Of a DNA stretch of 64,000 nucleotides, positions 1-8,348 are shown one piece after another. Each line of letters opens with the position of its first letter. The first letter of the stretch is position 1. The position numbers were made by a program, and so were the translations under genes. A model generated the notes under the pieces. It had not been told where the DNA came from, ran no database searches, and saw only the letters and a program-made list of their open reading frames with translations. This DNA comes from Planotetraspora kaengkrachanensis (GTDB lineage Bacteria; Actinomycetota; Actinomycetes; Streptosporangiales; Streptosporangiaceae): NCBI RefSeq assembly GCF_016862895.1, contig NZ_BONV01000002.1:1-64000 (forward strand). The letters are read 5' to 3'.

Positions 1-1
1 T

Positions 2-868
2 CTAGAAACCTCGGGGGCGGGACGCGCTGACCAGCCAATGGCTGCAGTCCAGTCGGGCGCCGCCGGGTCCCTCGTACGGTTCGAAATTCACGGTGACCTC
101 CTCGCGCGCCCGGTCGACGGCTCGAGGATCGGCGTCGCGGAGGTTGTAGCGCATCGGTCCCATGGCGAAGATGAACCGGGCCGCGTCGGCCGCGTCCCAG
201 CCGAAGATCATGGGCGCTGTCACGGCTTCGTGCGTCACGTCGGTGAAGCCTGCGGCGCCCAGCACCTCGTGGATCCGGCCGGGGTCGGCGAATGAGCCCG
301 GCCCCTGCCGCCGGCCGCCCGCCCCGTCGTCGTCGGGAGTGTGCCCGCCGAGCAACGCGTAGAGCGGGCGGAGCACCCGCGCGAAGTCGCCGTCGGCGTC
401 CCGCAAGCACATGAAGGCCAGGCGTCCGCCTGGACGCAGCGCGTCCCCGATGTTGGTGAACGCGACGACCGGGTCGGCGAAGAACATGACCCCGAACCGG
501 CTGACCGCGACGTCGAACGCACCGCGTGGGAAAGGGTGGACCTGGGCGTCGCCCCGTTCGAAGGCGACATTGGCGATCGTCTCCGCCGCCGCGGCGGCAC
601 GTGCCTGCTCCAGCATCGGGGCCGACAGGTCGACGCCGACGGCCCGTCCCCGGGGCGCCCGGCGAGCGGCAAGCCTGGTGACCTGCCCGTTGCCGCATCC
701 GATGTCGAGCACGTGGTCTTCTTCGCCGATCGACGCCGCGGCAAGAAGCGGTTCGTTGAAGCCGCTGTTCATGGCGTCGTAGCGGTCCCGGTTCTCCGCC
801 CAGTGCGCACCTTCGTAGCCGTTCCACGCTTCGGCCTGCTCGGTGTTGACGATGTTCGCGCCACTCAC
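2..868 (-). CDS. class I SAM-dependent methyltransferase
   Basis: This 288-residue protein is a Rossmann-fold methyltransferase of the Methyltransf_11/25 type. Motif I, VLDIGCGNG, lies at about residues 53-61, followed by an acidic residue after strand 2 (GVDLS) and motif GDAQVHPF around strand 4, then a LRPGGRL motif typical of motif post-III. The substrate cannot be read from sequence; small-molecule or quinone-type methylation is usual for the family. I chose the GTG at 868 because AGGAGG stands 10 bases upstream; a longer frame to 916 lacks a ribosome site. The stop codon is at the very edge of the window, so the gene is complete. Upstream and on the same strand a short open frame ends in a GTGA overlap with this start. 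Confidence 0.85.
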   Translation of the reverse strand: MSGANIVNTEQAEAWNGYEGAHWAENRDRYDAMNSGFNEPLLAAASIGEEDHVLDIGCGNGQVTRLAARRAPRGRAVGVDLSAPMLEQARAAAAAETIANVAFERGDAQVHPFPRGAFDVAVSRFGVMFFADPVVAFTNIGDALRPGGRLAFMCLRDADGDFARVLRPLYALLGGHTPDDDGAGGRRQGPGSFADPGRIHEVLGAAGFTDVTHEAVTAPMIFGWDAADAARFIFAMGPMRYNLRDADPRAVDRAREEVTVNFEPYEGPGGARLDCSHWLVSASRPRGF

Positions 869-1047
869 CTGGACATCACCTCCTGGGGCCTCCCGGCCTG
901 GACGTGGCCGCGGCACGTTTCCCGCCGCGCGAACTCCTCGTTGAACTTCATGAACATCCGGGCCTTTCCGCGAGGTCTCGTAAGCGCCGCCCGGCGTGCG
1001 GACGGATCCACAACCTCGATAGTGGCCTGTCCGCCGGCCACCGTCAT
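865..1047 (-). CDS. possible 60-residue ORF overlapping the methyltransferase start
   Basis: A short open frame ends with TGA at 867-865, sharing four bases (GTGA) with the methyltransferase start, the arrangement used for translational coupling elsewhere in this window. It contains a clustered middle (MFMKFNEEFARRE) that looks less random than its ends, but there is no convincing ribosome site before its ATG, and no recognisable family. It may be a leader peptide or chance. The rest of 869-1126 shows no other gene. Confidence 0.2.
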   Translation of the reverse strand: MTVAGGQATIEVVDPSARRAALTRPRGKARMFMKFNEEFARRETCRGHVQAGRPQEVMSR

Positions 1048-1126
1048 CGGACGTGAGGAGGCGGTTGCGCCTACTTCGCCGGCGGCGGTCCCCGGCGGGA
1101 CTACGTCGCGGGAAGTAGGGCGGATC

Positions 1127-2167
1127 TCATGAGGCGGTCGGCGCGGCGGCGCTCGTGACGGGAGCGGCCGACCCCCGCACGATCAGCTCGGTGGCCAGTT
1201 CGACGTGATGGGAGTCGATCTTCTCGCCCGCCGCCAGGCGCAGCGCCGTACGGACGGCGACGCCGCCCATCTCCCGCAGGGGCTGGCGGACGGTGGTCAG
1301 CGGCGGCGAGCTCATCCGGGCGACCTGGGTGTCGTCGAAACCCACGATGCTCAGGTCATCGGGGATGCGCAGACCCCGCGCCCGGGCGGCCTCCATGACT
1401 CCGAGGGCGGTCTCGTCGCTGCACGCGAATATCGCCGTGGGGGCCGCCGGCAGGTCGAGCAGCTCCGCGCCCAGCTCGACGCCGTCGTTGTAGAGGAAGT
1501 GCCCCTCCCGCACGTAGCCGGGGCCCATGGGCACCCCGGCGCCCTCCATGGCGGCCCGGTAGCCGTGCATGCGCGCCTGGTTGCAGGCCGCGGTCGCCGG
1601 GCCGCCGATGTAGGCGATGCGGCGGTGGCCGAGGGAGAGCAGGTGCTGGGTCGCCGCGAGGCCGCCGGCGAAGTTGGTCGACCCGACGCTGGTCACGTCG
1701 GTGCGCGGCAGGTTGAGCGGGTCGATCACCACCAGCGGCAGGTTGACCCGCGACAGCGCGGCCAACTGCCTGGCGGTCATCTCCGCGGTGACGGCGATCA
1801 CCGCCCTCCGCCCGGCGGAGACCAGGTCGCGGGCCCACACGGTGGTCCGGTCCGCGCCCCTCCGGATGCTCACGACGATGCCGACGCCGACCTCGGCCCC
1901 GGCGTCGACGGCGCCCTGGATGATCTCGGTGGAGTACGCGTTGATGTCGGTGTCGAACTCGACCTCGATCGTGTCCGCCGCGGTCGCGTCGCCCCGCCGC
2001 GGCGGCGGGGCGACGTAGTCGTGCTGCAGCAGCAGCGACTGCACCAGTGAGCGCGTCGTCGGCGCGACGTCGCTGCGGCCGTTGAGCACCTTGGAGACCG
2101 TCGCGACGGACACCCCGGCCGAGGCCGCGACGGTGGCCAGAGTGGCGCGCCTAGGATTGACCGGCAT
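1127..2167 (-). CDS. LacI-family transcriptional regulator (GH3/ABC cluster)
   Basis: The 346-residue protein starts with the LacI helix-turn-helix (residues about 5-50, ATLATVAASAGVSVATVSKVLNG, with the hinge-helix region after it) and continues as a periplasmic-binding-protein-like sensor domain (VGFDDTQVARMSSPPLTTV near the C-terminus is the usual LacI signature). ATG at 2167 has AGGAGG six bases upstream. Its first 17 bases overlap the end of the GH3 gene upstream on the same strand, so it is probably cotranscribed with it and autoregulated. It likely senses a sugar released by the GH3 enzyme and controls the GH3 gene and the divergent ABC importer, which share two similar operator-like sequences. 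Confidence 0.9.
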   Translation of the reverse strand: MPVNPRRATLATVAASAGVSVATVSKVLNGRSDVAPTTRSLVQSLLLQHDYVAPPPRRGDATAADTIEVEFDTDINAYSTEIIQGAVDAGAEVGVGIVVSIRRGADRTTVWARDLVSAGRRAVIAVTAEMTARQLAALSRVNLPLVVIDPLNLPRTDVTSVGSTNFAGGLAATQHLLSLGHRRIAYIGGPATAACNQARMHGYRAAMEGAGVPMGPGYVREGHFLYNDGVELGAELLDLPAAPTAIFACSDETALGVMEAARARGLRIPDDLSIVGFDDTQVARMSSPPLTTVRQPLREMGGVAVRTALRLAAGEKIDSHHVELATELIVRGSAAPVTSAAAPTAS

Positions 2168-4694
2168 CTCTTCCCTCCTGCTGCCCGGCGGCTGTGTCGG
2201 ACGCCGGAACCACATCCACCGGTGTGACGAGCCGCCTGTCGTGCCCGACGACCCGCAACGGCCCGGTCAGCCGGACGCCGCCGCGGCTGGGGAGGTCGGC
2301 CGCCGAGGTGCCGACGAGCACCTCGATGTCTCCTGGCTCGACGATCCGCCGCAGGTCACGACCGGTGAACGCGGTCCGGTCGGCATGCACCTGGAACCGC
2401 ACCTCCGCGCTCGCACCGGGCTCGAGACGAACTCGCTTGAACCCCGTCAGCTGCTTCACCGGCCGGGTGACCTGGGCGACGACGTCGCGCAGGTACAGCT
2501 GGACGACCTCGTCACCCGCTCGGCCGCCCGTGTTGGTGACGCGGACCGACACGGTGAACTCGCCGTCGGTGGGGACCTCCGTGCCGTCGATGCGGAGCCC
2601 GTCGACCTCGAAGGTGGTGTACGAGGTGCCGTACCCGAACGGGAACAGCGGGGTCGGGTCGACGTTGCTGATGCCGTGGCTGTCGTCACCCAGCGGCGGC
2701 TGCAGGTAGGTGCCCGGCTGCCCCCCGGGCCTGCGGGGGATCCGCACCGGCAGCTTGCCGCCCGGCTGGACACGGCCGGAAAGGACGCCGGCGATCGCCG
2801 CCGCTCCCTCCTCACCGGGCATGAACGCCTGAACGAGCGCGGCTGCTCCGGCGTGCACGTCGCCCAGGGCGTACGGCCGGCCGGAGACGACGACCACGAC
2901 GACCGGTGTGCCCGTCGCGGCGAGCTCGGCCAGCAGGTCCGCCTGCACACCGGGCAGCCTGAGGTCCTCGGCGTCGCAGCCCTCGCCCGAGGTACCGTGC
3001 CCGAACAGGCCGGCGAGGTCGCCCACGACGGCGACGCACAGGTCCGCGTCGCGGGCCGCGGCCGTGGCCGCGGCGAAGCCCGAGCGGTCCGCGCTCTGAA
3101 CGTCGCAGCCCCGCTCGTGGACGATCTCGGCGTCCGGCAGTTCGGCCCGCAGCGCGTCGAGCACGGTGGGCGCGGCGATGCCGAGACCGAGGCCGGGGTG
3201 GCGGGGCAGGACGTGGTTGGGGAAGGCGTAGCACCCCATGAAGGTGCGCGGGTCCGCCGCGGACGGTCCGACCACGGCCACGCGACGCGGCGCAGGACGC
3301 CCCTCTCCGAGCAGGGGCAGCGCGGTGCCGGCGTCGAGCAGGACGATGGAGCGCTCGGCCATCTCGAGGGCGAGGGCGCGGTTGGACGGCGAGTCCAGAT
3401 CCGTCGCGGCGGCCGCGGCCACCGACCCCTCGGGCGTCCAGTCCTCGTCGAGCAGCCCGAGCTGCACCTTCTGGGTGAGCAGGCGGCGAGCCGCACGGTC
3501 GACCAGGGACTCCGGAACCTCTCCCCTGCGCACCCTCTCGACCAGATGTTGCCCGAAGCCGAGGGTGTCGGGGAGTTCGACGTCGACGCCCGCGGTGAGC
3601 GCCTGAACGCCGGCGTCGTCGGTGTCCGCGGCGACCCCGTGCATCGACGCGAGGAACGGGACGGCCCAGTAGTCGGACACGACGGTCCCGGTGAATCCCC
3701 ACTCGTCGCGCAGCACCTCGGTCAGCAGCCACGGGTCGGCCCCGGCGGGGACGCCGTCGACGTCGGAGTAGGAGCACATCACCGATCGGGCGCCGCCGAG
3801 GGCGACGGCGGCCTCGAACGGGGGCAGGATCATGTCCATGAGCTCGCGGCGTCCCATCGGGACGGGTCCGTGGTTGCGCGCCGCCCGGGACGCGGAGTAG
3901 CCGGCGAAGTGCTTGAGGGTGGCGATGATCCCCGTGCTCTCCAGGCCGCGGACGTAGGCGGCGCCGAGCATCGCGACGAGATGGGGGTCCTCGCCGATCG
4001 TCTCCTCGACCCTCCCCCAGCGGTAGTCGCGGACGACGTCGAGCAGAGGCGACAACCCCTGGTGTACGCCCACGGCGCGCATGTCGCGCCCGATGGCGGC
4101 GGACATGCGCTCCACCAGATCGGGGTCGAACGTCGCGCCCCACGCGATGGCCGCCGGGTAGACGGTCGCGCCGTAGGTCGTGAATCCGGTGAGGCACTCC
4201 TCATGGACGAGGGCCGGGATGCCGAGCCGGGACCGCTCGATGACCGCCCGCTGCAGCCGGACGACCTCCGCGGCGCCTTCCGCCGGGGTCACCGGGCCGC
4301 TTCCGAAGACGCGGGTCAGATGACCGAGCCCGTACCGTGCCGCCTCCTCGATCGGGATCGTCCCGGACGCCGCGAACACATCCTGCATCGGCGCGACGTT
4401 CAGCGTCGCCGCGTCGTCCGCGTCATCCGCCTCGTCTGCATCCGCTCCGCCGGATCCATGGCCGGCGCCGTCCGCACCCCTGACAGCACCCGCATCGGCA
4501 CCCGACACAGCATCGGGCTCGGCATCGCCGGCCTGCATGTCGTTGCCGATCCACCGGCTGCCGAGCTGCCCGACCTTCTCCTCCAGGGTCATCTCCGCAA
4601 GGAGGGCATCGACCCGGTCGGCCACGGAAAGCGCCGGGTCCTGCCATGCACGCAGAACCTGCTCCGACGTGGGGGTCCGGTCTAGAGCCGTCAT
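2151..4694 (-). CDS. glycoside hydrolase family 3 (beta-glucosidase/beta-xylosidase type)
   Basis: An 847-residue GH3 enzyme that removes terminal beta-linked sugars from oligosaccharides. The N-terminal TIM-barrel carries the nucleophile motif VVSDYWAV with Asp341; a second alpha/beta sandwich domain follows, and the end is a fibronectin-III-like domain (GDEVVQLYLRD, then VKQLTGFKRV), the architecture of actinobacterial beta-xylosidases and beta-glucosidases. There is no signal peptide, so it should act in the cytoplasm on imported sugar. Residues about 52-96 are an acidic Ala/Asp/Gly-rich insertion not usual in the family. ATG at 4694 follows GAAGGAG by about 8 bases; earlier in-frame starts lack a site. 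Its 3' end overlaps the LacI gene. Exact specificity (xylose, glucose or arabinose) cannot be fixed from sequence. Confidence 0.9.
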   Translation of the reverse strand: MTALDRTPTSEQVLRAWQDPALSVADRVDALLAEMTLEEKVGQLGSRWIGNDMQAGDAEPDAVSGADAGAVRGADGAGHGSGGADADEADDADDAATLNVAPMQDVFAASGTIPIEEAARYGLGHLTRVFGSGPVTPAEGAAEVVRLQRAVIERSRLGIPALVHEECLTGFTTYGATVYPAAIAWGATFDPDLVERMSAAIGRDMRAVGVHQGLSPLLDVVRDYRWGRVEETIGEDPHLVAMLGAAYVRGLESTGIIATLKHFAGYSASRAARNHGPVPMGRRELMDMILPPFEAAVALGGARSVMCSYSDVDGVPAGADPWLLTEVLRDEWGFTGTVVSDYWAVPFLASMHGVAADTDDAGVQALTAGVDVELPDTLGFGQHLVERVRRGEVPESLVDRAARRLLTQKVQLGLLDEDWTPEGSVAAAAATDLDSPSNRALALEMAERSIVLLDAGTALPLLGEGRPAPRRVAVVGPSAADPRTFMGCYAFPNHVLPRHPGLGLGIAAPTVLDALRAELPDAEIVHERGCDVQSADRSGFAAATAAARDADLCVAVVGDLAGLFGHGTSGEGCDAEDLRLPGVQADLLAELAATGTPVVVVVVSGRPYALGDVHAGAAALVQAFMPGEEGAAAIAGVLSGRVQPGGKLPVRIPRRPGGQPGTYLQPPLGDDSHGISNVDPTPLFPFGYGTSYTTFEVDGLRIDGTEVPTDGEFTVSVRVTNTGGRAGDEVVQLYLRDVVAQVTRPVKQLTGFKRVRLEPGASAEVRFQVHADRTAFTGRDLRRIVEPGDIEVLVGTSAADLPSRGGVRLTGPLRVVGHDRRLVTPVDVVPASDTAAGQQEGRDAGQS

Positions 4695-4723
4695 GTGCCG
4701 CTCTCCTTCAAAGGGGGGTTGGT

Positions 4724-4748
4724 GTCGCAAGTTCTCGCAACATTTCGG
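4724..4748 (-). promoter_or_regulatory. LacI-type operator before the GH3 gene
   Basis: On the minus strand this reads AAATGTTGCGAGAA followed by CTTGCGAC, nearly the same as the site at 4915. It lies 30-54 bases upstream of the GH3 start codon, suitable for repression of the GH3-lacI unit. Confidence 0.5.
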
Positions 4749-4867
4749 CGCCGGGAAGCGAATCTGGGGCGGATCCTCCTTGACACCGACTGACCAGCGT
4801 GACGCCCGTGCGAGCGTACCCCACACGCGCCTCACCGAACCCAGTTCGAGCCGGCTAGTCAGAGGTA

Positions 4868-4896
4868 TTGACACACCATCTACCGAAATCTAAATT
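4868..4896 (+). promoter_or_regulatory. promoter for the first sugar ABC operon
   Basis: TTGACA (4868-4873) and TAAATT (4891-4896) are separated by exactly 17 bases, a good vegetative-sigma promoter. The expected transcription start is about 4903, just before the operator-like site at 4915, so a bound LacI repressor would block elongation or open-complex formation. Confidence 0.6.
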
Positions 4897-4914
4897 GACG
4901 ACCCGCGCGGTCAT

Positions 4915-4939
4915 GTCGCAAATGTTTCGAGAAGGTTGC
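4915..4939 (+). promoter_or_regulatory. LacI-type operator downstream of the ABC promoter
   Basis: The sequence contains AAATGTTTCGAGAA with a central CG, the usual centre of LacI-family operators, flanked by GCAA and TTGC. A 13-of-14 match lies in the opposite orientation near 4724, next to the GH3 start. Assignment to the LacI protein at 1127-2167 is by position. Confidence 0.5.
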
Positions 4940-5053
4940 TCAAGGAGGAAATGAAGAGCGGCATCGGGGGGTGCTGATCCATGACCGCCGGCCGACGCAT
5001 TCGATGATCAACGAGCCGCGGCCAGCCCCCGGCATTCGAGTACGGAGATCAGC

Positions 5054-6394
5054 GTGGATTCCAGGAACACATCTCGCCGCACCTTCCTCGGCCTCAGCAT
5101 GGGCCTGCCCCTCGGGGCCGCGCTCGCGGCCTGCGGCACCTCGGGCCCGGCCAAGCCGGGTGGAGGCGCCAGCGGCGGTGGCGCCGGCGCCAGCTACTGG
5201 TACCTGTCGGTCCAGCCACAGGAGGGCGTGCGCACCAGAGCCGTCGAGCGGTTCAACAAGGCCAACCCCAGTGGCCAGATCAAGGGAACCCCCTTCCAGA
5301 ACGACGCGTACAAGACCAAGATCAAGACGGCGATCGGAGCCGGCCAGGCGCCCACGATCATCTGGGGCTGGGGCGGCGGTACGCTGCGCTCATACGTGCA
5401 GGCCGGTCAGGTCGAGGACCTCACCTCGTTCTTCGACCAGAACGCCGCGGTGAAGGACCGCCTGTTCCCCTCCTCGTTCGGCGCCGCGACGATCGACGGC
5501 AAGATCTACGCGATGCCGTGTGAGACGGTGCAGCCCATCGTCCTGTTCCACAACAAGACGGCCTTCGAGAAGATCGGCGCCGAGCCGCCCCAGTCGTGGG
5601 GCGACATCATGGACCTGGTCCCCAAGTTCAACAAGGCCGGCATCGCGCCGTTCTCCCTCGGCGGCCAGTCCCGCTGGACGAACATGATGTGGCTGGAGTT
5701 CCTCCTCGACCGCATCGGCGGCACCGAGGTGTTCCAGGCAGTGTTCGACGGCGAGAAGGGCGCCTGGTCCAACCCCGCCGTCCTCGACATGCTCACCAAG
5801 GTGCAGGAGCTCGTCAAGGCGAACGGGTTCATCAAGGGCTTCTCCTCGATCACCGCCGACTCCAACGCCGACCAGGCCCTGCTGTACACCGGTAAGGCCG
5901 CGATGATGCTGCACGGCACGTGGACGTACGGCGGCATGTCCCAGGACGGCGGCGACTTCGTCCCGGGCGGCCACCTCGGCTACACGAACTTCCCGGGGGT
6001 CGACGGCGGCAAGGGCGACCCCACCAACACCGTCGGCAACCCCGGCCAGTACCTGTCGATCTCCTCCAAGGCGACCCCCGAGCAGAAGGAGATCGCCAAG
6101 AAGTTCTTCGCCCAGGGCGTCCTCACCGACCAGGAAGCGAAGGAGTGGGTCGAGACGGGCGGCGTGCCGATCCTCAAGGGCGCCGACTCGGCGTGGGCCG
6201 GCTCCAAGGACGCCGACTTCCTGAACTTCGTCTACGGCATCGCGAGCAACGCCAAGGTGTTCGCCCAGTCCTGGGACCAGGCGCTCAGCCCGACCGCGGC
6301 CGAGGTGCTGCTGGACAACATCTCCAAGCTGTTCCAGCTGTCGATCTCGCCGCAGCAGTGGGTGGACAACATGAACGCGGTCATCGGCCAGTGA
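5054..6394 (+). CDS. sugar ABC transporter substrate-binding lipoprotein
   Basis: A 446-residue extracellular solute-binding protein (SBP_bac_1 family, CUT1 class) that delivers oligosaccharide to the two permeases encoded next. The N-terminus has a twin-arginine motif (SRRTFLGL, residues 7-14) and a lipobox ending at Cys27 (ALAAC), so it is probably a Tat-exported lipoprotein anchored outside the membrane. A Gly/Ser-rich linker follows the cysteine. GTG at 5054 is the only start placing the signal correctly; the ribosome site is weak (GGAG). The downstream permease starts at a GTG that overlaps this stop by four bases. A promoter and LacI-type operator lie just upstream. Confidence 0.92.
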   Translation: MDSRNTSRRTFLGLSMGLPLGAALAACGTSGPAKPGGGASGGGAGASYWYLSVQPQEGVRTRAVERFNKANPSGQIKGTPFQNDAYKTKIKTAIGAGQAPTIIWGWGGGTLRSYVQAGQVEDLTSFFDQNAAVKDRLFPSSFGAATIDGKIYAMPCETVQPIVLFHNKTAFEKIGAEPPQSWGDIMDLVPKFNKAGIAPFSLGGQSRWTNMMWLEFLLDRIGGTEVFQAVFDGEKGAWSNPAVLDMLTKVQELVKANGFIKGFSSITADSNADQALLYTGKAAMMLHGTWTYGGMSQDGGDFVPGGHLGYTNFPGVDGGKGDPTNTVGNPGQYLSISSKATPEQKEIAKKFFAQGVLTDQEAKEWVETGGVPILKGADSAWAGSKDADFLNFVYGIASNAKVFAQSWDQALSPTAAEVLLDNISKLFQLSISPQQWVDNMNAVIGQ

Positions 6395-7317
6395 GCGCAT
6401 TCGCGCCCACAGCTCGGAAGGGGACGCCGCCCGCCGCCACGCGTGAGGGGCGTGGCGGCGTCCTGCCGTGGCTGGCCGTGCCGGCCCTGGTGATCTTCGT
6501 GGGCTTCGGAGTGATCCCGCTCATCGGCGTGCTGTTCCTCAGCTTCACGTCCTGGGACGGGCTCGGCGAGATCAACCTGTCGGGGCTCACAAGCTGGCAG
6601 GCCGTGCTCAGTGACCCCGGGCTGCCGCACGCGCTGTGGATCACCCTCCTGGTGATGCTCGCGTCCTGGGCGTTCCAGACGCCGCTCAGCCTCCTGATCG
6701 GCGTGTTCCTGGCCGGGCGCCAGCGTTACCGCGCGGTCCTCGCGGTGCTGTTCTTCATCCCGCTGCTGCTCAGCCAGGCGGCCATCGCCATCGCGTACAA
6801 GGCGCTGCTCGATCCGAACTTCGGGCTCGGCGCGGGGCTGCACATCGACCTGCTGGTGCAGGACTGGCTCGGCAGGCCCGTCCTCGCCTTCAGCGTCGTG
6901 ATCTTCGTGGTGTCCTGGCAGTTCATCCCGTTCCACTCGCTGATCTACCAGGGCGGAGTGCGGCAGATTCCACGGAGCATGTACGAGGCCGCGGAGCTGG
7001 ACGGCGCGGGGCGGGTGCGCAAGTTCTTCAGCATCACGCTGCCGCAGCTCAAGTACACGATCATCACCTCCTCCACGCTCATGGTCGTCGGATCGCTCAC
7101 CTTCTTCGATCTGATCTTCGTGCTGACCGCGGGCGGTCCAGCTGACGCCACCCGGGTGCTCGCCCTGGACATGTACAAGCGCGGCTTCCAGGCCAACCTC
7201 ATGGGTCCGGCCAGCGCGATCGCCGTCATCCTCGTCCTCGTGGGCCTCGCCCTGGCGCTCCTGCTGCGCCGGCTCGGCGGCCGTGACCCCCAGGCCAGCC
7301 AGATGGAAGGGGCGTGA
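6391..7317 (+). CDS. sugar ABC transporter permease (MalF-type)
   Basis: A 308-residue inner-membrane permease of the CUT1 class with six predicted membrane segments; the first is at LPWLAVPALVIFVGFGVIP. The cytoplasmic EAA loop, which docks the ATPase, is present (EAAELDGAGRVRKFFSITLP). The GTG start overlaps the binding-protein stop (GTGA), meaning coupled translation. It pairs with the next permease. No ATPase gene is in the operon, so a shared MsiK-type ATPase encoded elsewhere is expected. Confidence 0.92.
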   Translation: MSAFAPTARKGTPPAATREGRGGVLPWLAVPALVIFVGFGVIPLIGVLFLSFTSWDGLGEINLSGLTSWQAVLSDPGLPHALWITLLVMLASWAFQTPLSLLIGVFLAGRQRYRAVLAVLFFIPLLLSQAAIAIAYKALLDPNFGLGAGLHIDLLVQDWLGRPVLAFSVVIFVVSWQFIPFHSLIYQGGVRQIPRSMYEAAELDGAGRVRKFFSITLPQLKYTIITSSTLMVVGSLTFFDLIFVLTAGGPADATRVLALDMYKRGFQANLMGPASAIAVILVLVGLALALLLRRLGGRDPQASQMEGA

Positions 7318-7319
7318 AC

Positions 7320-8213
7320 ATGGACGTGACCCAGACGACGGGACGCGACCGGACGTCCGCGTCGGGAACGCACCGGCGCCCATCGCGGGCGGGCTCGGAG
7401 AGCCGCAACTGGCTGGGCGGAATCGCCGGATGGCTGTGGCTGGCCGTGGTGATCATCCCGATCTACTGGATCGTGATCACCAGCTTCAAGGCGCAGAGCA
7501 GCTACTACGCGACCAACCCGCTGGCGCCGCCGTCCGAGCCGACCCTGGCCAACTACCGGATGGTCATCGAGTCGGACTTCCCGCTGTACTTCGTCAACAG
7601 CCTCATCGTCACCATCGGCGCGGTCGTCCCGGCGGTCGTGGTCTCGTTCATGGCGGCCTACGCCATCGTCCGGGGCAGCGCCCGTCGCTTCCTGCGCGGG
7701 GTCAACTCGCTGTTCCTCATGGGGCTGGCCATTCCGCTGCAGGCGACCATCATCCCGGTCTACCTGATCATCATCAGGCTGCACCTGTACGACTCTCTGC
7801 TGGGGCTGATCCTGCCGTCGATCGCCTTCGCGATCCCGCTGTCGGTGCTGGTGCTGTCCAACTTCATCCGCGACGTCCCCAAGGAATTGTTCGAGTCGAT
7901 GCGGCTGGACGGCGCGAGCGAGTGGAAGACGCTCTGGCGTCTGACGTTCCCGCTGACCCGGCCGGCCGTGGTGACGGTGACGATCTACAACGCGCTGCAG
8001 ATCTGGAACGGGTTCCTGCTGCCGCTCATCCTCACGCAGAGCCCGGACAAGCGCACCCTGCCGCTCGCCCTGTGGAGCTTCCAGGGGCAGTACAGCGTGA
8101 ACGTGCCGGCGGTGCTGGCCTCCGTCGTCCTCACCACGCTGCCCATCCTGATCCTCTACGTGGTGGGCCGGCGTCAGCTCCTCAGCGGCCTGACCGCCGG
8201 GTTCGGGAAGTGA
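7320..8213 (+). CDS. sugar ABC transporter permease (MalG-type)
   Basis: The 297-residue second permease of the importer, with six membrane segments and an EAA-type loop (ESMRLDGASEWKTLWRLTFP). The ATG at 7320 is preceded by GGAAGGGG at good spacing; a GTG six bases earlier (7314) overlaps the upstream stop and is the alternative. The gene ends 15 bases before a strong hairpin that probably terminates the operon. Confidence 0.92.
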   Translation: MDVTQTTGRDRTSASGTHRRPSRAGSESRNWLGGIAGWLWLAVVIIPIYWIVITSFKAQSSYYATNPLAPPSEPTLANYRMVIESDFPLYFVNSLIVTIGAVVPAVVVSFMAAYAIVRGSARRFLRGVNSLFLMGLAIPLQATIIPVYLIIIRLHLYDSLLGLILPSIAFAIPLSVLVLSNFIRDVPKELFESMRLDGASEWKTLWRLTFPLTRPAVVTVTIYNALQIWNGFLLPLILTQSPDKRTLPLALWSFQGQYSVNVPAVLASVVLTTLPILILYVVGRRQLLSGLTAGFGK

Positions 8214-8228
8214 CCCATTGCGGCTCGG

Positions 8229-8266
8229 GGGGTGGACCGAGGCGGTGACGTCCGCCGGTCCACCCC
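8229..8266 (+). terminator. hairpin terminator after the first ABC operon
   Basis: GGGGTGGACCG (8229-8239) pairs perfectly with CGGTCCACCCC (8256-8266), and the loop contains a further GCGG/CCGC pairing. There is no T tract, as is common in actinomycetes. It lies between the convergent permease and LacI genes and may serve both. Confidence 0.7.
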
Positions 8267-8307
8267 TCGGCCGAGGCGCGAGCCCGGCGGGCCGCGCCGA
8301 CGGCGCG

Positions 8308-8343
8308 GACGGCCCCGTGGACGGTCCTGTGGACGGCCCCGTG
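8308..8343. repeat. 12-bp tandem repeat, three copies
   Basis: GACGGCCCCGTG, GACGGTCCTGTG and GACGGCCCCGTG are head to tail, followed by a partial copy. It lies between the terminator and the end of the LacI gene on the other strand. Confidence 0.7.
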
Positions 8344-8348
8344 GCCGG

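Larger units (their letters stand above)
4695..5053. other. divergent intergenic region between GH3 and ABC importer
   Basis: This 359-base gap separates the GH3 gene from the divergent ABC importer. It holds one sigma70-like promoter facing the importer and two related operator-like sequences, listed separately. I see no gene in it. Confidence 0.6.

Noticed and set aside
2082-4685. Long open frame on the plus strand opposite the GH3 gene
   Set aside because: The minus strand encodes an unmistakable GH3 enzyme; the antisense frame is Arg/Gly/Asp-rich without motifs, the usual result of high third-position GC.
4838-4862. tRNA-like T-loop sequence (AGTTCGAGCC)
   Set aside because: No acceptor or anticodon stem can be folded around it.
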